Below, in pieces: positions 46,747 to 59,914 of a DNA stretch of 64,000 bases. Source of the DNA: Pontederia crassipes (taxonomy: Eukaryota > Streptophyta > Magnoliopsida > Commelinales > Pontederiaceae); contig CM060193.1 of the NCBI GenBank assembly GCA_030549335.1, forward strand, positions 48,379,891 to 48,443,890, given 5' to 3'. Both the position numbers and the translations under genes were made by a program. The first letter of the stretch is position 1. The number at the start of each line of letters is the position of its first letter. The notes beneath the pieces were generated by a model. That model was not told where the DNA came from. It was given only the letters and a program-made list of their open reading frames with translations, and made no database searches.

Positions 46747-49339
46747 CTCATTAATTTTGAATAATTTGAGAAATTTGAAATGTAAAACTTTTTGTACAGA
46801 CAAACCTTCAATTTTTCATTATGTCATTAGTTATTGATTTAATTAATTAGCTCAAATTAAGCTGCAATAATCCTAAAAAGTCCAACAATTAATCTTAGCT
46901 AATGTTTCTCTCTCGCCAGATGTCACAATTGTTTTAGGTTGTGTTTGGAAATTGAATCATGCCTTCTTCCCGAGTTTTACATGAATAGTTGAAGTAATAA
47001 ATTAGCTTTGGGTGTATTTGGATGAAGTAGAACGTAATAACGACAACGAGCTGATGTGATGTGACAACAAAAAGTATATGTGATAGATTAATTTTAGTAT
47101 GTGTTGAATAAGAAATAGATATTTATAATCTTATTAATTAATAAAAATAAATGTATAAATTAATTTTTTATTGAAAATATATAAATAAATATAATAAATC
47201 ATTTTTAATAAATTATATTTAACAAAATATTAAAATTTTAATAAAAAAAGTAATAAATATTTTTATATTAATCTTTTATAATAAATATTTTTATATATAA
47301 TAAATAATTTATTTTATGTAAGAAAGATAAAAAAAGAAAATAATAAAAGAAAAAAGTTTGTAAAACCAAAAAAGGTCACGTCAAAAAAAAAAGGAAAAAA
47401 AAGAAAAAAGAGGTGAAACTAAGGTCACGTGATATGATTCAACTCATTTAATGTGTTCTAATTCCACTCGGAAATCACGTCTCATGAGTGTATTTTGCAT
47501 AATTAGTTATTGTTGTAGCGGCGGTGGTGAATATTTTTATACTTGTGATACTTTTGAAGTGATAGTGTCATCTTTTTTTTGTCTTGCTGCCAACTCATTT
47601 TAATCTTGTATACTTGATATAAAAAATTATATTTGGAAAAAAAAAACAAACAAGGAAAACGAAAACTTGCACTCTTCACGTTCTCCAGAAAAAGGACTAA
47701 ACAAAACTTATTACTCAATAATTTAACTTCCATTTTTGTACTACTTGGGACTTCTTTCAATATTAGTTCCAAAGTCTGAGCCTCGAGGACAGACACTGTT
47801 CAAAAATCTTTGTTTTAGTTTATTAAGGCCACACGGGCGGTCATCAAAATCCTGAGTCGCAAGTATCCTTTAGCAACACGAGATTGAGAAGAACAAAAAA
47901 TAAAATAATGTAAAAGTTGAACACATTGTCCATGTCCCAAAGAATTGTCCATTGACCCCTCGTAATGCAGCCACTTGCAAACTTGCAGTAATATATATAA
48001 TTTCATTGTAATCATCATCTCGCTATGATGTCGTAATAATCGAGTAATAATAAATCATGCAATTTTGATTATTTGAGGAGCCTATTGGAGCTTCCACAGA
48101 TGTATGCATGGCATTGTTTGTATTCTTTTCTATTTTTTTTTTTCTTCAGTCGACATTGTTTGATCTTTTATTCCCGCGATGTATGAACAAACCTCAACAA
48201 ATAAAGAACGAAAAAGAAAGAAAAAACAAACATGACAAGAACCAGTCTCTTAACTTACTAATTTCTTGACCAATAAGTCTTAACTTATTTCCAAGGTTAA
48301 AGAAAGAACGATATTAGAGGTTTATTCAGGCAACAGTTTGTAATCAAATATATTTTTTGTGTATTAATCAATTCCTGATCTCTGCGGAATCAGTTCGTGA
48401 TGAATGAATAGTTGATATTTGTTGGCTTGTGTTAAATAGATGGGGCCGTCCATGAGCCACTTTGTGTAATAAGTCAGACCTCAATTTTATAATTTGGCCT
48501 TCTTACCACGAATTAACTCAAGATCCCGAATGAAATCCCCCGTTTTTATGGCCAATTGCTTCACACAACTAATTTGAGTTACTCATAAGCAACAATTCCC
48601 CAGTCTTGTACTGATCGACGTTGACATGTAAAATACTTGTAATCAATCTCCTCTTATGGATTTGGTCAACTCCCGGATGAATTAAAACAAGCCACAACAT
48701 TATTTACTATATATCAGCAAGGCATATAAAAGGCATTCCCACTCCATCACCCTATTACTTTACTGGGTTGAAGATTTAAGGAAGCAATCCACCGAGAGTT
48801 TTCTTTTAAAAAAAATTACAATGAATAGTTGGTGATCTGGATATAAATTATAATCCTCTCTTCTATAACAGTAACATTAGCCAAATCCGACGTTGTTCCT
48901 CCAACTGGTCGGTCACACAAGCAAGATATAAAATTTTCTTCAAGGTCCTCCAAATGTTTTTTTTTTTTGTTTGATTTCTTTTTCTCCAATTCCAGGCCAC
49001 TTTTTTCATGTTTATTTCACTCAAATAAATTTTAATCAAACTCAAAATCTCACTTTTACGTAAGAAAAAGTTGGAAGCATGATTTGTTAAAATTCATCTA
49101 ATTATTTATTCCTTCTCTGGGATTTTGTTTGCTGCGGTGATTTGTGAGGCTGTTGATTGTATCTGCTGGAATGGAATGTGTTTTGTTCTCTGGGATTTTC
49201 CTTTCTGTCTACTTATGTTAACATAGATAATATTTGCATGTGGCTGATCTTATTCTGAATGTTAAGTGGGAGATTGATAAGCTGTCTTTACTATTTGACC
49301 CCTGTTTAATCACGAGGATTCTAAATGTTTATTTACCTG
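46747..49339. other. Intergenic, with a MITE-like sequence at ~46935-47490
   Basis: 46935-47490 shares 'AAAAAGTATATGTGATAGAT' and a 'AAGGTCACGTGAT' block, in the same order, with the MITE at 15368-16023. Its ends are poorly defined. From 47490 to 49339 no gene, terminal repeat or RNA could be supported; short open frames on both strands look random. Confidence 0.5.
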
Positions 49340-50163
49340 ATGACCATTGGATCTAGATCCTGATTCCTCAGGAATTCCAAAGCTAAGTCAGTTTATAATT
49401 TTATTAGTATGCCCCCTTAGCATCGACAGCTTGCTAGATTACCTGGTTGGAAAAAAATATGGCTCGTTAAGGTTGCTCCAGATACAAAACTTCAAACTTT
49501 CTCACTCCCGTTTGCCTACTGAGGATATGTTAGCTAGATTCAATCCCAACATAAATTCATCTTGCGTTCTTTGTAATTTTGCCCACGAATCCATAAAACA
49601 TATATTTTTTTTAATGCTCTTTTGCTATCCAGCTATGGAAGACCCTTATAGCCAAATCTGATTGTACTTTCTCTTATGGACATTCTTGGGCAAATGGAGG
49701 ATCAAGGAGAAAATCTTGTATCTCCCTCTAGGGATAGAAGTCTTATCATTTTGGACTGTGGGGAATCTAAGAGTCAGAAATGACGCCCACTTTAGTTTCA
49801 GCCAAGTAATCGCAATTGTGGTTTGAGAAAGGGTTATGGCTAACTATGATGAAATACACACATACCATTATCCTGAGAGGACTCCTCCATTGATCCAAAA
49901 CTATGGGAGCCTCCATGCGATCCTTGGTACAAATTGAACATGGGTGCAGACTTTATTCTTAGGTCTGCTAATGCCACTTTCGTTTTTGTATGATCAACTT
50001 CGAAATGTTTTTTGTCCTCCTTGGAGGCTGAAGCTTTTGCAATGCTCGAAGGTCTTCATAAGTGTGCATCCATCAGAGTGAAAGGGGATGAAAAATTACT
50101 TGGGGCTGAATGTACAGACACCAAACATAAGTACAAGGCGAAAAAGGAAAGAGAAAAAAAAAA
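49340..50163 (+). pseudogene. L1-type LINE fragment (zf-RVT and RNase H)
   Basis: The reading frame at 49440-49640 gives LSHSRLPTEDMLARFNPNI..SCVLCNFAHESIKHIFF, the zinc-binding domain found after RT in plant L1 LINEs (CXLC...H..H). Further on come 'P.WYKLNMDADF' (about 49920-49955, RNase H start) and 'SSLEAEAFAMLEGLHKC' (about 50012-50065, RNase H helix). Stops and frameshifts interrupt it. An A-rich run at 50146-50163 could be the tail of a 5'-truncated insertion. It ends about 95 bp from the stop codon of the BT1-like gene and lies opposite to it in orientation, so it may contribute to that gene's 3' end. Confidence 0.8.
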
Positions 50164-50256
50164 CCAATACACAAACAAGAAGGGACACCACACTTATCGC
50201 CTATGGAAAATTATGACAACGCTTGGCGGATTGGTAGATCATTTGATGCCACTGTG

Positions 50257-53200
50257 TCAATAGAGTTGCATATCATATTGCTCCATCGCTTGCCTACTCT
50301 TCCTCTTTGCTAAGTAGGACATGACCCTAGCCGAAGTCACCTTCTTCACCAATAGCCTCCATTTATCATGATCACCACCCTCTTTTCCTTCTTTCATGTG
50401 TTGTTGCTCCATCCTCTGGTTGAATTGCCTACGCCAGGACAAGGAATGCCAAAGAGTTACTTATCCGAGCTTATTTCTTACAAAAAGATGAAAGGCAATG
50501 CTTAGTTACTAGATTTATTGCTTACATGCAGAGGGGAACCTGGCAAGGTTCCGGGTTTTCGCAGATGGAAGCATGGAGGCGAAGGAGTTGCCAAAGACGC
50601 TTGCAGAGCGAGCAGCTGTGCTGCTTCTTGCGGTCGCATGTGGCGAAGTGACGGATGAGCTGTTGGAGACCATGGCAGGTTGATGTGTTTGGGCAGCTCC
50701 GCATTGCCGGAGCAGTCGGATGATGTCTGGAGGGCCTGACCTGAGTGCAACCCTCAATGCAGATATGTTGAAGACATTCCATGGCCTCACTCAGCTCCAT
50801 ATACACCCTTTGTTCTGCTCTTTTCCTCCGCCGTCGCTTCTGCCTCTGATACCATCAAAAGAAAACAGTCAAACACAACCCCATGTGTCTGGAAGAGATG
50901 GCAACTGCATGCCTTATCTTAGATGGTTGTGTTATTAATGCTTAGTAACCAATGGAAATAAACTGAACCTTCAGAAGATCAATTGAAGGGGTTTAAAATT
51001 GTTCAAAAATACAAGTATTTCAAGGTTTTATGCTCCCCTTGATTACATCGTAAATGAATTTATTTATCGTAATTTGTTCAACTTCGATATAAGTACATAC
51101 CGTGTGAGTGTCTTGTAGGAACTCAAGGATCTCGAGCTCAAGCCAAGGATCATTTTCTTGTAGGAACTTCCAGGCTTCAGTCTTCTTAATGGTGGCGAAA
51201 TCCTTAGAAATAATATTCATGCATCGGATATACAACCACAGGGCATCGCACTGCCGTGCCAAAACCAGGACGTCCACTGCAATGTCGGATGATAACCGCG
51301 CGGCAAGAGCCTTCTGGCATGCTTGCTTCAACCAGCCCACTTGGTACACATGTGACAACACTAGCAGGTGCATCCCGTACTTTCCGATCTCCTCCATGTC
51401 TCCGTCAGGGGAGATGCACCTGCGCTTCAGCTCTCAGTATTCTTTTGCTCTTAGTGACCAAGTGCAGAGATTATTGACTCGCGGGGCGACCTATGTCAAT
51501 TGAGGTTCGCATATAGTTTTATTTGATTTCAATTAATATGCATCCAATTTTCTTGTTGAAGACAGAGTGTGATTAAATGTTTTCATAAAAGATAATATGT
51601 AATGAAAGTACTTATGTTGAAGAAAATTTGTGGAAAGAACAGGAAGAACATTAATCATAGTATTTGTGTGGTATCTTGCATGGCTGTTTGTTAGATTTTC
51701 TGATGTTGCACAGGGATCATTTTCTTGTATATATACAATTTGAAAATTTTATAAAATCAGTCATAGTTCGCCTGTGTCCTTGGATACAATTTGACAATTT
51801 TATTTTCTTGGACGTGGCAGAAATATGTATTGCACAGTTGAAATCACTAGAAACTAACGAAATTTAAGATACTAGAATTGAGTGATTTAATCGTTTTGGA
51901 TGTGTTTAATATGACAAAAATTTTTACCTGACCACCAAATATTCACTAAAAGTTTGAAATTGGACTGATCGCGATGTCACCAACTTGGAATTTACAAACT
52001 AAATCCTGCTCTATAGGTAACGATTGATTTTTCAGGCAAGTGTGGGGTCAAGGAAGATAATTCAACAACCAATCACATTGGTAGTTGATTTCACATTAAT
52101 ATCCACCTCAACTAATGGTTTCCTCTCATGCTTAAAAAAGGATTAGTAACTAGTAGGGTCAAAGCATCAACAACTAATTAAGGGAAAAGATCAAACAATA
52201 GTAACATTTGAATTTAGCCATTGGAAAGTTGAATTCAATTCTTCATGTGCAAGCTAATTAAGAAGACAATTCAAATGTCTAAATTTCTCATTCTAAATGG
52301 CAAGTTTTTCCTTATATAGAAAATAGAATTGTTTAAATAATGAAATACAGGTGTAGCAAACATTTGAATTGTCATATACGTATGAAATAAAAGTATATTA
52401 TATATAAAATAGTGTATCTAACATGATAATACATATGTACTCAACGTGGTCATCTTCTTTTTAATAATAATGAGAAAATGAGGATGTAACATAAGATAAA
52501 CTCGATACTTCATCCATAAAGATAAATTAGTATATAATCATCAGGTTGATTCAAACGCAAAAGATTGAAGTTCGTATTTCAAAGATAAGAACAAATGGTT
52601 GTTTACTTTTTCTGTTATACAGACAATGGATCCGAGATCGATGGGCATATTTCAAAGATGGAAACAGATGCAACTCGGATATGGTGAACAAGTCATTACT
52701 TCGTAACCTTCCAAAGTTGTAGAGGTTGGACAACTACCACCGCCGTTAATAACCACATATGACATATATTATAAACCATAAGGTTTTTTTTTTCACCAGC
52801 CGCCCATGTCTTATAAGCGGAGCCGACGGTTCAACCCGCGCGACGCTAACGTAAGACATAATATTTTCATTCTAAACAATTTTATAATAACCATGTATTT
52901 TTCTTTTTTTCCCTATATTAACTTCAATATTTCAAAAGATTATTATTCATCATTAAAATCTGATTCTAAGATTACTAGAGATGTTCAAAGTGATCCTTTT
53001 TTGTGTTTTTATTTTTTACGAGGACAAGTTGTGGTCGAGTCATGTACGTTGTGACAGCGCCGACAACAGAATCTTATTTATGGGTTCGGACCCCACCGCT
53101 CTAACTTACGGTCGGTACCCTCCACACAGAGGGCAAGTGACGTGTGAGAAGGTGCATCGTGTGACGGATCCACGTGTCAGATCCCAGTACACGTGCGTGC

Positions 53201-54296
53201 TCCCCTCAGTCTTCCATCCAGCTGTGTTATTTTGTCCTATCGCCCAAAGTTTAAAGTTTATATAATTAAGTTAAGTAAATTAATCTCGCATATTAAATCG
53301 TACACTAAAAAGTATATCAAATATTTATATAGCGATTTTAATGTATTTTACGTTTTATGGGGTACTAGAGGTTTTAACTTATTAGATATTATTATATATT
53401 ACTATTATTAGTACTTGGTACTATTAAATCATGGATTAAAATAAAATAACGAAGGAAAAAGTTAAAAGAAAATGTTTTGGGTAAAATATTTTTTAATTGA
53501 AAAAGAGAAAAGGGAACCCACCCGTGGGCTGTAAAAAAGTGTGACCAGACAATAAAATATCTGAATCAAACAGGACGACCTTCCTTTGTCTTTTTCTTTC
53601 TGTTTCTTGGTAAAAAAATTAACAGGAATCTTTTTTCCACAAAACAAAATTAATTAATTGCTGATTAATTTACCATTTTTTTTTCTTAGGAAAAAAAGTC
53701 GACAATATTAATTTTATGCGACGACCATACATGGACCTAAATTACTTTTCAACCCCCTGCCATTTTGACCGCACGCCATCTGCGTGCTTGCTACCCGACC
53801 AGAACCGGTCCCGAAGGCCAGCGGCGGCAGGTGAGTAATTTAATCAAACACTTTAAGTGGATGCACAGTAACAATGAATCAAGCATCAGGATGATGGATT
53901 CGAGTGGGATATAAGAACCTGGGAGAATAGAGGAATCGAACGAAGGCCTGCACCGATTCGTAGGGAACTCCGACAATCTTGATCACCCTCTCAGCCTCCG
54001 GCCGGTCGAGCATCCCCTCCAGCACCGGCGACGCAGAGGCCTTTCAACGTGCACAAATTACAAGACATGCAACTGAGTTCCACATACACAAATATGCATC
54101 CACAGCTAGGCAGAGGGTCCTTATTGATAAATTGAGTTAAATTAATTACCAGGACAGCAGAATGAGCCATGACGGAGCGGCCGCCGGAGGTCACAACGTG
54201 GACGTCCGGCGGAGGGACTCCGTCGTCGTCGTCTTTCCCGACCTCCAGCCAACGCCGGAACCCGTCGCTGCCGTCACCGGTCGCGGTAACGCTCAT
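50257..54296 (-). CDS. BT1-like BTB/POZ and TAZ-domain protein, five exons, 359 aa
   Basis: Plant BT proteins are nuclear/cytosolic scaffold-type regulators: BTB binds cullin-3 or partners, TAZ binds transcription proteins and calmodulin, and they act in gametophyte development and in nutrient, hormone and stress responses. Exons on the minus strand: 54296-54150, 54040-53919, 51419-51101, 50845-50526 and 50428-50257. All introns are GT-AG, and the phases agree to give one open frame of 359 codons, the family's usual length. BTB spans residues ~31-135 (DVHVVTSGGRSVMAHSAVL | ASASPVLEGML, VQAFVRFLYSPR); a helical region 'MHLLVLSHVY...DVLVLARQCDA' follows. A basic stretch RQKRRRRKR (197-205) precedes the TAZ finger (ECLQHICIEGC...CHGLQQLIRHFATC...CSLCKRLWQLLRLHASIC...CQVPLC). 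KWRLLVKKV ends the conserved C-terminus. The WKFLQ..DP.LEL segment favours BT1 over BT2. No breaks were found. Confidence 0.95.
51420..53918 (-). other. Intron 2 of the BT1-like gene (2,499 bp)
   Basis: Donor GTTCTT (after CCCAG) and acceptor GCGCAG are fixed by the conserved join FLYSP-R-C between exons 2 and 3. It is far longer than the other introns (109, 255 and 97 bp). Most is AT-rich without a recognised element. A GC-richer island at about 52790-53240 holds the CACGTG cluster listed separately. Confidence 0.85.
53136..53196. promoter_or_regulatory. Cluster of ACGT/G-box motifs inside intron 2
   Basis: Within 60 bp lie TGACGTGTGA (53138-53147), CCACGTGTCA with a palindromic CACGTG at 53171-53176, and TACACGTGCG with CACGTG at 53190-53195. 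These are bZIP/bHLH-type (G-box/ABRE-like) sites by sequence. Function as an enhancer or internal promoter is inference. Confidence 0.5.
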
Positions 54297-54400
54297 CTCG
54301 GCGTGTCTTCTCTCCGGTCTTTCTCACGGCGGCTACGAATGTTACAAACTCGCAGCGTGCGCGGTGGCGGCCTGCAGCCACAACAACCCCCCCTCCCGGC

Positions 54401-54411
54401 ATTATATATAG
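54401..54411 (-). promoter_or_regulatory. TATA box of the BT1-like gene
   Basis: The minus strand reads CTATATATAATG about 105 bp upstream of the ATG. This would give a 5' leader of roughly 75-80 nt. No other good TATA box lies in the first 300 bp upstream. Confidence 0.7.
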
Positions 54412-54738
54412 AAAGCAGAGGGGGGACACGAGTAAAAGGCGAAGGGACAGAATTATGAAACGTTCCTTTACTATTATGATTTTTAATAACTTTAATATCA
54501 TTAAAAAATAGAAAAAATGAAATATATCCAATATATACCTTTTCTGGAAAACGTCTTTAAATATGATCTCACTCATGACGTAGCAGGGTGAAAGAGGGGC
54601 ACTGCGAAGGATTCGAGCGCTTGATATGCGTGTATCTTTCACCGCACAGGAAACACGCTTCGCAAGCTCCCATTGGTCGAACTGAAAGGGACCCACGGGA
54701 CACCCACTATCATCCAATGAAAAATGGACACGTCATGC

Positions 54739-54744
54739 CACGTG
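54739..54744. promoter_or_regulatory. G-box (CACGTG) upstream of the BT1-like gene
   Basis: GCCACGTGGGAC about 440 bp upstream of the start codon; a perfect palindromic G-box in a GC-richer segment (54570-54830). A link to light, sugar or hormone control of BT genes is plausible but not shown here. Confidence 0.45.
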
Positions 54745-55099
54745 GGACGCACAGGAAGGCGAGATATTTTTAATCGGCTCTTGGTGGCCAGAAGCGGCCT
54801 CGCTTCTCCAAGTCCCCCTTGGAACGCTTTTAATTTTATATTTATTTTTCTCAATATTTTGTAATTTATTTTATCAGATCATGTAGTGGATCTTATCGAC
54901 AGGCGGGGGCGGGAAGACGCAAGAAATAAATAATATTTATTTCGGGGGTGGTAAAATAATATTAATTGCACAGTTGGATGGGTCCCGTTCGGGGGCTCAT
55001 GCTAATCCTGAACAGCTCAGCATCCCATCCATGCAAGTTGGCGCACGTTTGCGTCCTACGTGGGTGGTTAAATTTCGGGTTTGCATTTTTTTCTTATTT

Positions 55100-55902
55100 T
55101 TTTATTATTTTCTCGAACCACTCCTAAATTATTACGATTTTTTAAATTTAATCTTAAATTATGAACTTCATTTTTTTGTCCTCAGACTATCATGATTTTT
55201 TTAATTTGATTCTTCCGTCCAATTCCGTTAATTTTTCGGTTATCTTTTATTTTTTTGCATTTGTGAAAAGTCAATCATACTCCTGTTGTAAGTGTTAATC
55301 TATTTTTTTAAATAATGTATAATTAAAAATAATTAAAAAAACTATGAGTGGTGGGGGGTCCTCCCTTTCGTCGACGCCTCCCTGAACGAGCCCCCAACCG
55401 ACGAGCTCACTCAGGGGGGCTGGGCCCTTTTTCTCCCTCATCGTGTGCGTCGACGTTCCTCTTTTCTTCCTCGTGCGTGGCAAGGAAGAAAAAAAGGGCG
55501 CCGACGACGAGCTCCGTTTTCTCCCACATAAGCGAGCTCGTCCGCCGACGAGCTCGTTCAAGGGGCGCCGGCACCTTGTGGTGGGGTGGGAGGGAGCCCC
55601 CTTTCCCCCCTTTCGCTCCGGCAACACGGGAGCGTCGCCCCCCGTCATGGTCTTTTTCTTGTTTTTAAATTATTTTTATTATATATTATTTTAAGCAAAA
55701 ATAAACTAACATTTGCAGCAGGGTATAATGGACTTTTTACAAATGCGAAAATTTAAAGATAACTGAGAAATTGACGAAATTGGGCAGAAGGATCAAATTG
55801 AAAAAATTGTGATAATTTAAAGATCCAAAAAATGAAGTTCGTAGTTTGAGGTTAGACGTGAAAAATTGTGATAATTTAAGGATGGTTTAAGAAAATAATA
55901 AT
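55100..55902. mobile_element. Fold-back element with ~240-bp inverted arms
   Basis: Left arm 55103-55345 and right arm 55660-55899 are inverted copies. Matching segments include TTATTATTTTCT..AACCA.CCTAAATTAT, GAACTTCATTTTTT, 'TTTGAT.CTTC.G.CCAATT' and 'GCATTTGT.AAAAGTC'. The AT-rich arms enclose a GC-rich loop (55346-55659) with GACGAGCTC repeats. That loop is open in several frames only because of its composition. No target duplication was settled. It lies about 0.8 kb upstream of the BT1-like ATG. Confidence 0.85.
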
Positions 55903-56222
55903 AAGTATTTCGGATCTTAATTTATGCTCGTTAATTTTTTTATTTATACTGATCCTTTATGAACTGTAGAAGAATATGTATTTATTTTCATTTTCTCTTC
56001 TGAGAACAATGATATTTCAGAGTGAGATAAGAATAAATTTTGCTTTACTTTTTTATTTTTTAATTATTAATGTGGATCCACACGTTGAGATTTGATAATA
56101 AAAATAGGAACAAAATCTTATTATTATCTTTTAAAAAAAAAGGGCGACGTCTTCAAATGTAGCGTTACTTTTAAAACTCCAATAAAAAAATTTTACACAA
56201 TTAAGTTGGAATTTCACAATTC

Positions 56223-56263
<41 letters not shown>

Positions 56264-57804
56264 CGTCGTAATAACAACAACAATAATAATAATATCTCGG
56301 TTACACATGAATACATGAAACAAAAATATTAGATCGTTTCTTAATAAGTATAATTAGGGGTTTGTTATTTTCCTTTCAATAATAGCTTCAAATAGATACG
56401 CACTATTTTCATATCGTCTTACTCTTTTTTTTTTTGGTTTTATATATAAATTAGGTCGAAACCTCACGTACAACTTGAAGTATATGAAGCAAACACTTTC
56501 CTATTATAAGTAAACAAGGTATGGAACAAAACCGGGATACCGCCACGTATTTTGCAGTAACCCGCCTAATACTAACATAGTTGATTACCACAACGTCTAC
56601 GTATATATGTACGTACGTACAAGATTTATATTTTGTTAATTTGCTCCATAAACTTATTTATGAAGTACTTTCTCGCAATCCTTCTTTTTATTCAGGATGA
56701 GTCATACTATGCATATATATTTATTATACAGTGAAAGGATAATTGGATATGGAGAAGGCACAGCCAAGTACTTGAATATTAGTATATTACCTACATATGA
56801 CCATAACACCGTTATTTGTTTATTGCCATAAATAGATAAATCATGTAAAGTGACAATAAGATATTTTGCATGAACCGATATTTTCTACACTTTATATATT
56901 ATGTTATCTTTCTTTTTCTTGTGATAGGCGTAGAGATCTGCTTTTCTCGATAATGATATCATCAAGCTTAATTGGTAGATTATATCATAAAAGGTTCGAT
57001 ATCACATGTTTTGCCGGCTACAAAATTATAAATTTTGTTTAATATTAATATATAATTGGAACATTTTTATTCTTTCAAATCAAAGCTTTCAATAAATTAG
57101 ATAATGAGGAATATAAATAAGACTGGAATTAAACGTATTATATTTCTAAAATGAAAATAATTCATATTATTTTAAAATAAAAATGATCCATCTAGAAATT
57201 ATTTTTTTATTGTGTTTTACTTTTAGGAAATTGAGCTATGAATCATAATTGTGTTTTGCATAGTTGCATTGTAACCGTTAAAAAAGAAAAAGAGTGCGCA
57301 TTTGTATTTGTGATCACAAATAAATAACTTTGAGTAATTCATAAAGGCAAATCGATTGGATGATTGTTGGATTAAGTTGATAGTTCAAAAAGGGCGAAGA
57401 TAGATAAGCATGGAGAGATGGGGACCAAAATATTTAATTTATAAGTAAAAATAAGAGGCGGTTGATGACTAGACCAAAGTCAGTATTTAATTTATAAGTT
57501 CATGACAATGACTATGTACGAATGTACTACACCTCAATCCGTTTTTCTTTATTCTAAGATTAACAAAAATAACTATGAAAAAGTTGTTTAACTATATATC
57601 TCGTCTTTCAATTTCTTATGCAAGTGGTGTTTTATTCAAATGCTTCTTAAAACTAAAACAAGATTTTTGTGCATGCTTTTCAGGACATTCGAGTAAATGA
57701 TATTTGTGTTTTGAATGTTTAGCTATCACTTCTAAACATACACCTAACCATTTTATCTTCCATATGTGTATCTAATATTGAAGTTTTCACTTTTTAAGTA
57801 AATT
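55903..57804. other. AT-rich intergenic sequence, no feature recognised
   Basis: It contains a (TA)n run (56225-56259) and a TACGTACGTAC stretch near 56608. No frame, terminal repeat or RNA gene was supported. Confidence 0.45.
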
Positions 57805-59092
<1,288 letters not shown>

Positions 59093-59621
59093 TATTCTTT
59101 TACTTTGACATTCTTATCTGATGTACATGGTCCATACTCACTTGGGGAGTGGACCATATGAGTATCAAACCAAATGAGGGGATGATTATTTGTGTGCAAT
59201 GCCACCTTATTTTAGTTATAGATATAAATATTGTGAAGTTTTTTGTTATTTTAACACAAACAACATTTTAGGTGTACGTGTACTAAAAGGAAACTATATA
59301 ATTCACCATCGTATATTATTAAAGCTATAATAATTTGGTGTATCCATAGGCCAGGTTTTCGTGTATGTGGCTTACAGTACTTTTTTTCATATATCATTAT
59401 ATATGAACTTTTTAGAATGCAAATCTTATATAATTTTTTAAAATATATTAAAATAATCTACTTGCTATGTGTAAAAAAGTTGATTTTTTTATCTGATTTA
59501 AAGCTTTAGATGTTAACAAAAATAAAATTATTATATGCTAAAATAATAAATAAAATTGGATCACTCTCGTGTACATAGAAAACTTTATTACTTTGCTAAA
59601 TAATTAATATAGGAGCCATGT

Positions 59622-59914
59622 GTCATGCCCTAAGGATCTGCTCCAGAAACCCTAACATGCTTAGGCTTGGCCAAACCCTGCACGTGCGGTCGCCAATCAG
59701 CCAATTCTCGGACACGCCCCGGCCGCACTGGACACGCCCCTATGTGCGGAACACACCCCAGAAGAGAAGAGAGAGGCACAAAGGTTTAAGGAAAATTAGA
59801 ATATATTATTGAGCAAAAGTCAGATGGGTTACAAGCCCTGTATTACATGTCTTTATACAGCATCAATGAAGACCGACTCCTCCTCTAACTAGGAACCTAA
59901 TCCTACTCGACCTC
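59622..59914 (+). mobile_element. Truncated LTR fragment, probably gypsy
   Basis: It begins TGTCATGCCCTAAGGATC, the usual look of TGTCACGCCC-type plant gypsy LTR starts. It contains CACGCCCC repeats and 'GAGCAAAAGTCAGATGGG' and 'GGGTTACAAGCCCTG' strings. It is cut by the element that starts at 59915. No partner LTR is seen. Confidence 0.5.

Noticed and set aside
47503..49045. Three short minus-strand frames between the copia derivative and the LINE
   Set aside because: Low-complexity Lys/Asn-rich or random-looking sequences with no family resemblance.
54274..54717. 147-codon frame upstream of the BT1-like gene
   Set aside because: It overlaps exon 1 in another frame and crosses the TATA box and promoter; no domain.
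55295..55694. Three overlapping open frames of 83-117 codons on both strands
   Set aside because: They come from the GC-rich loop of the fold-back element; no domain, codon pattern or start context supports them.
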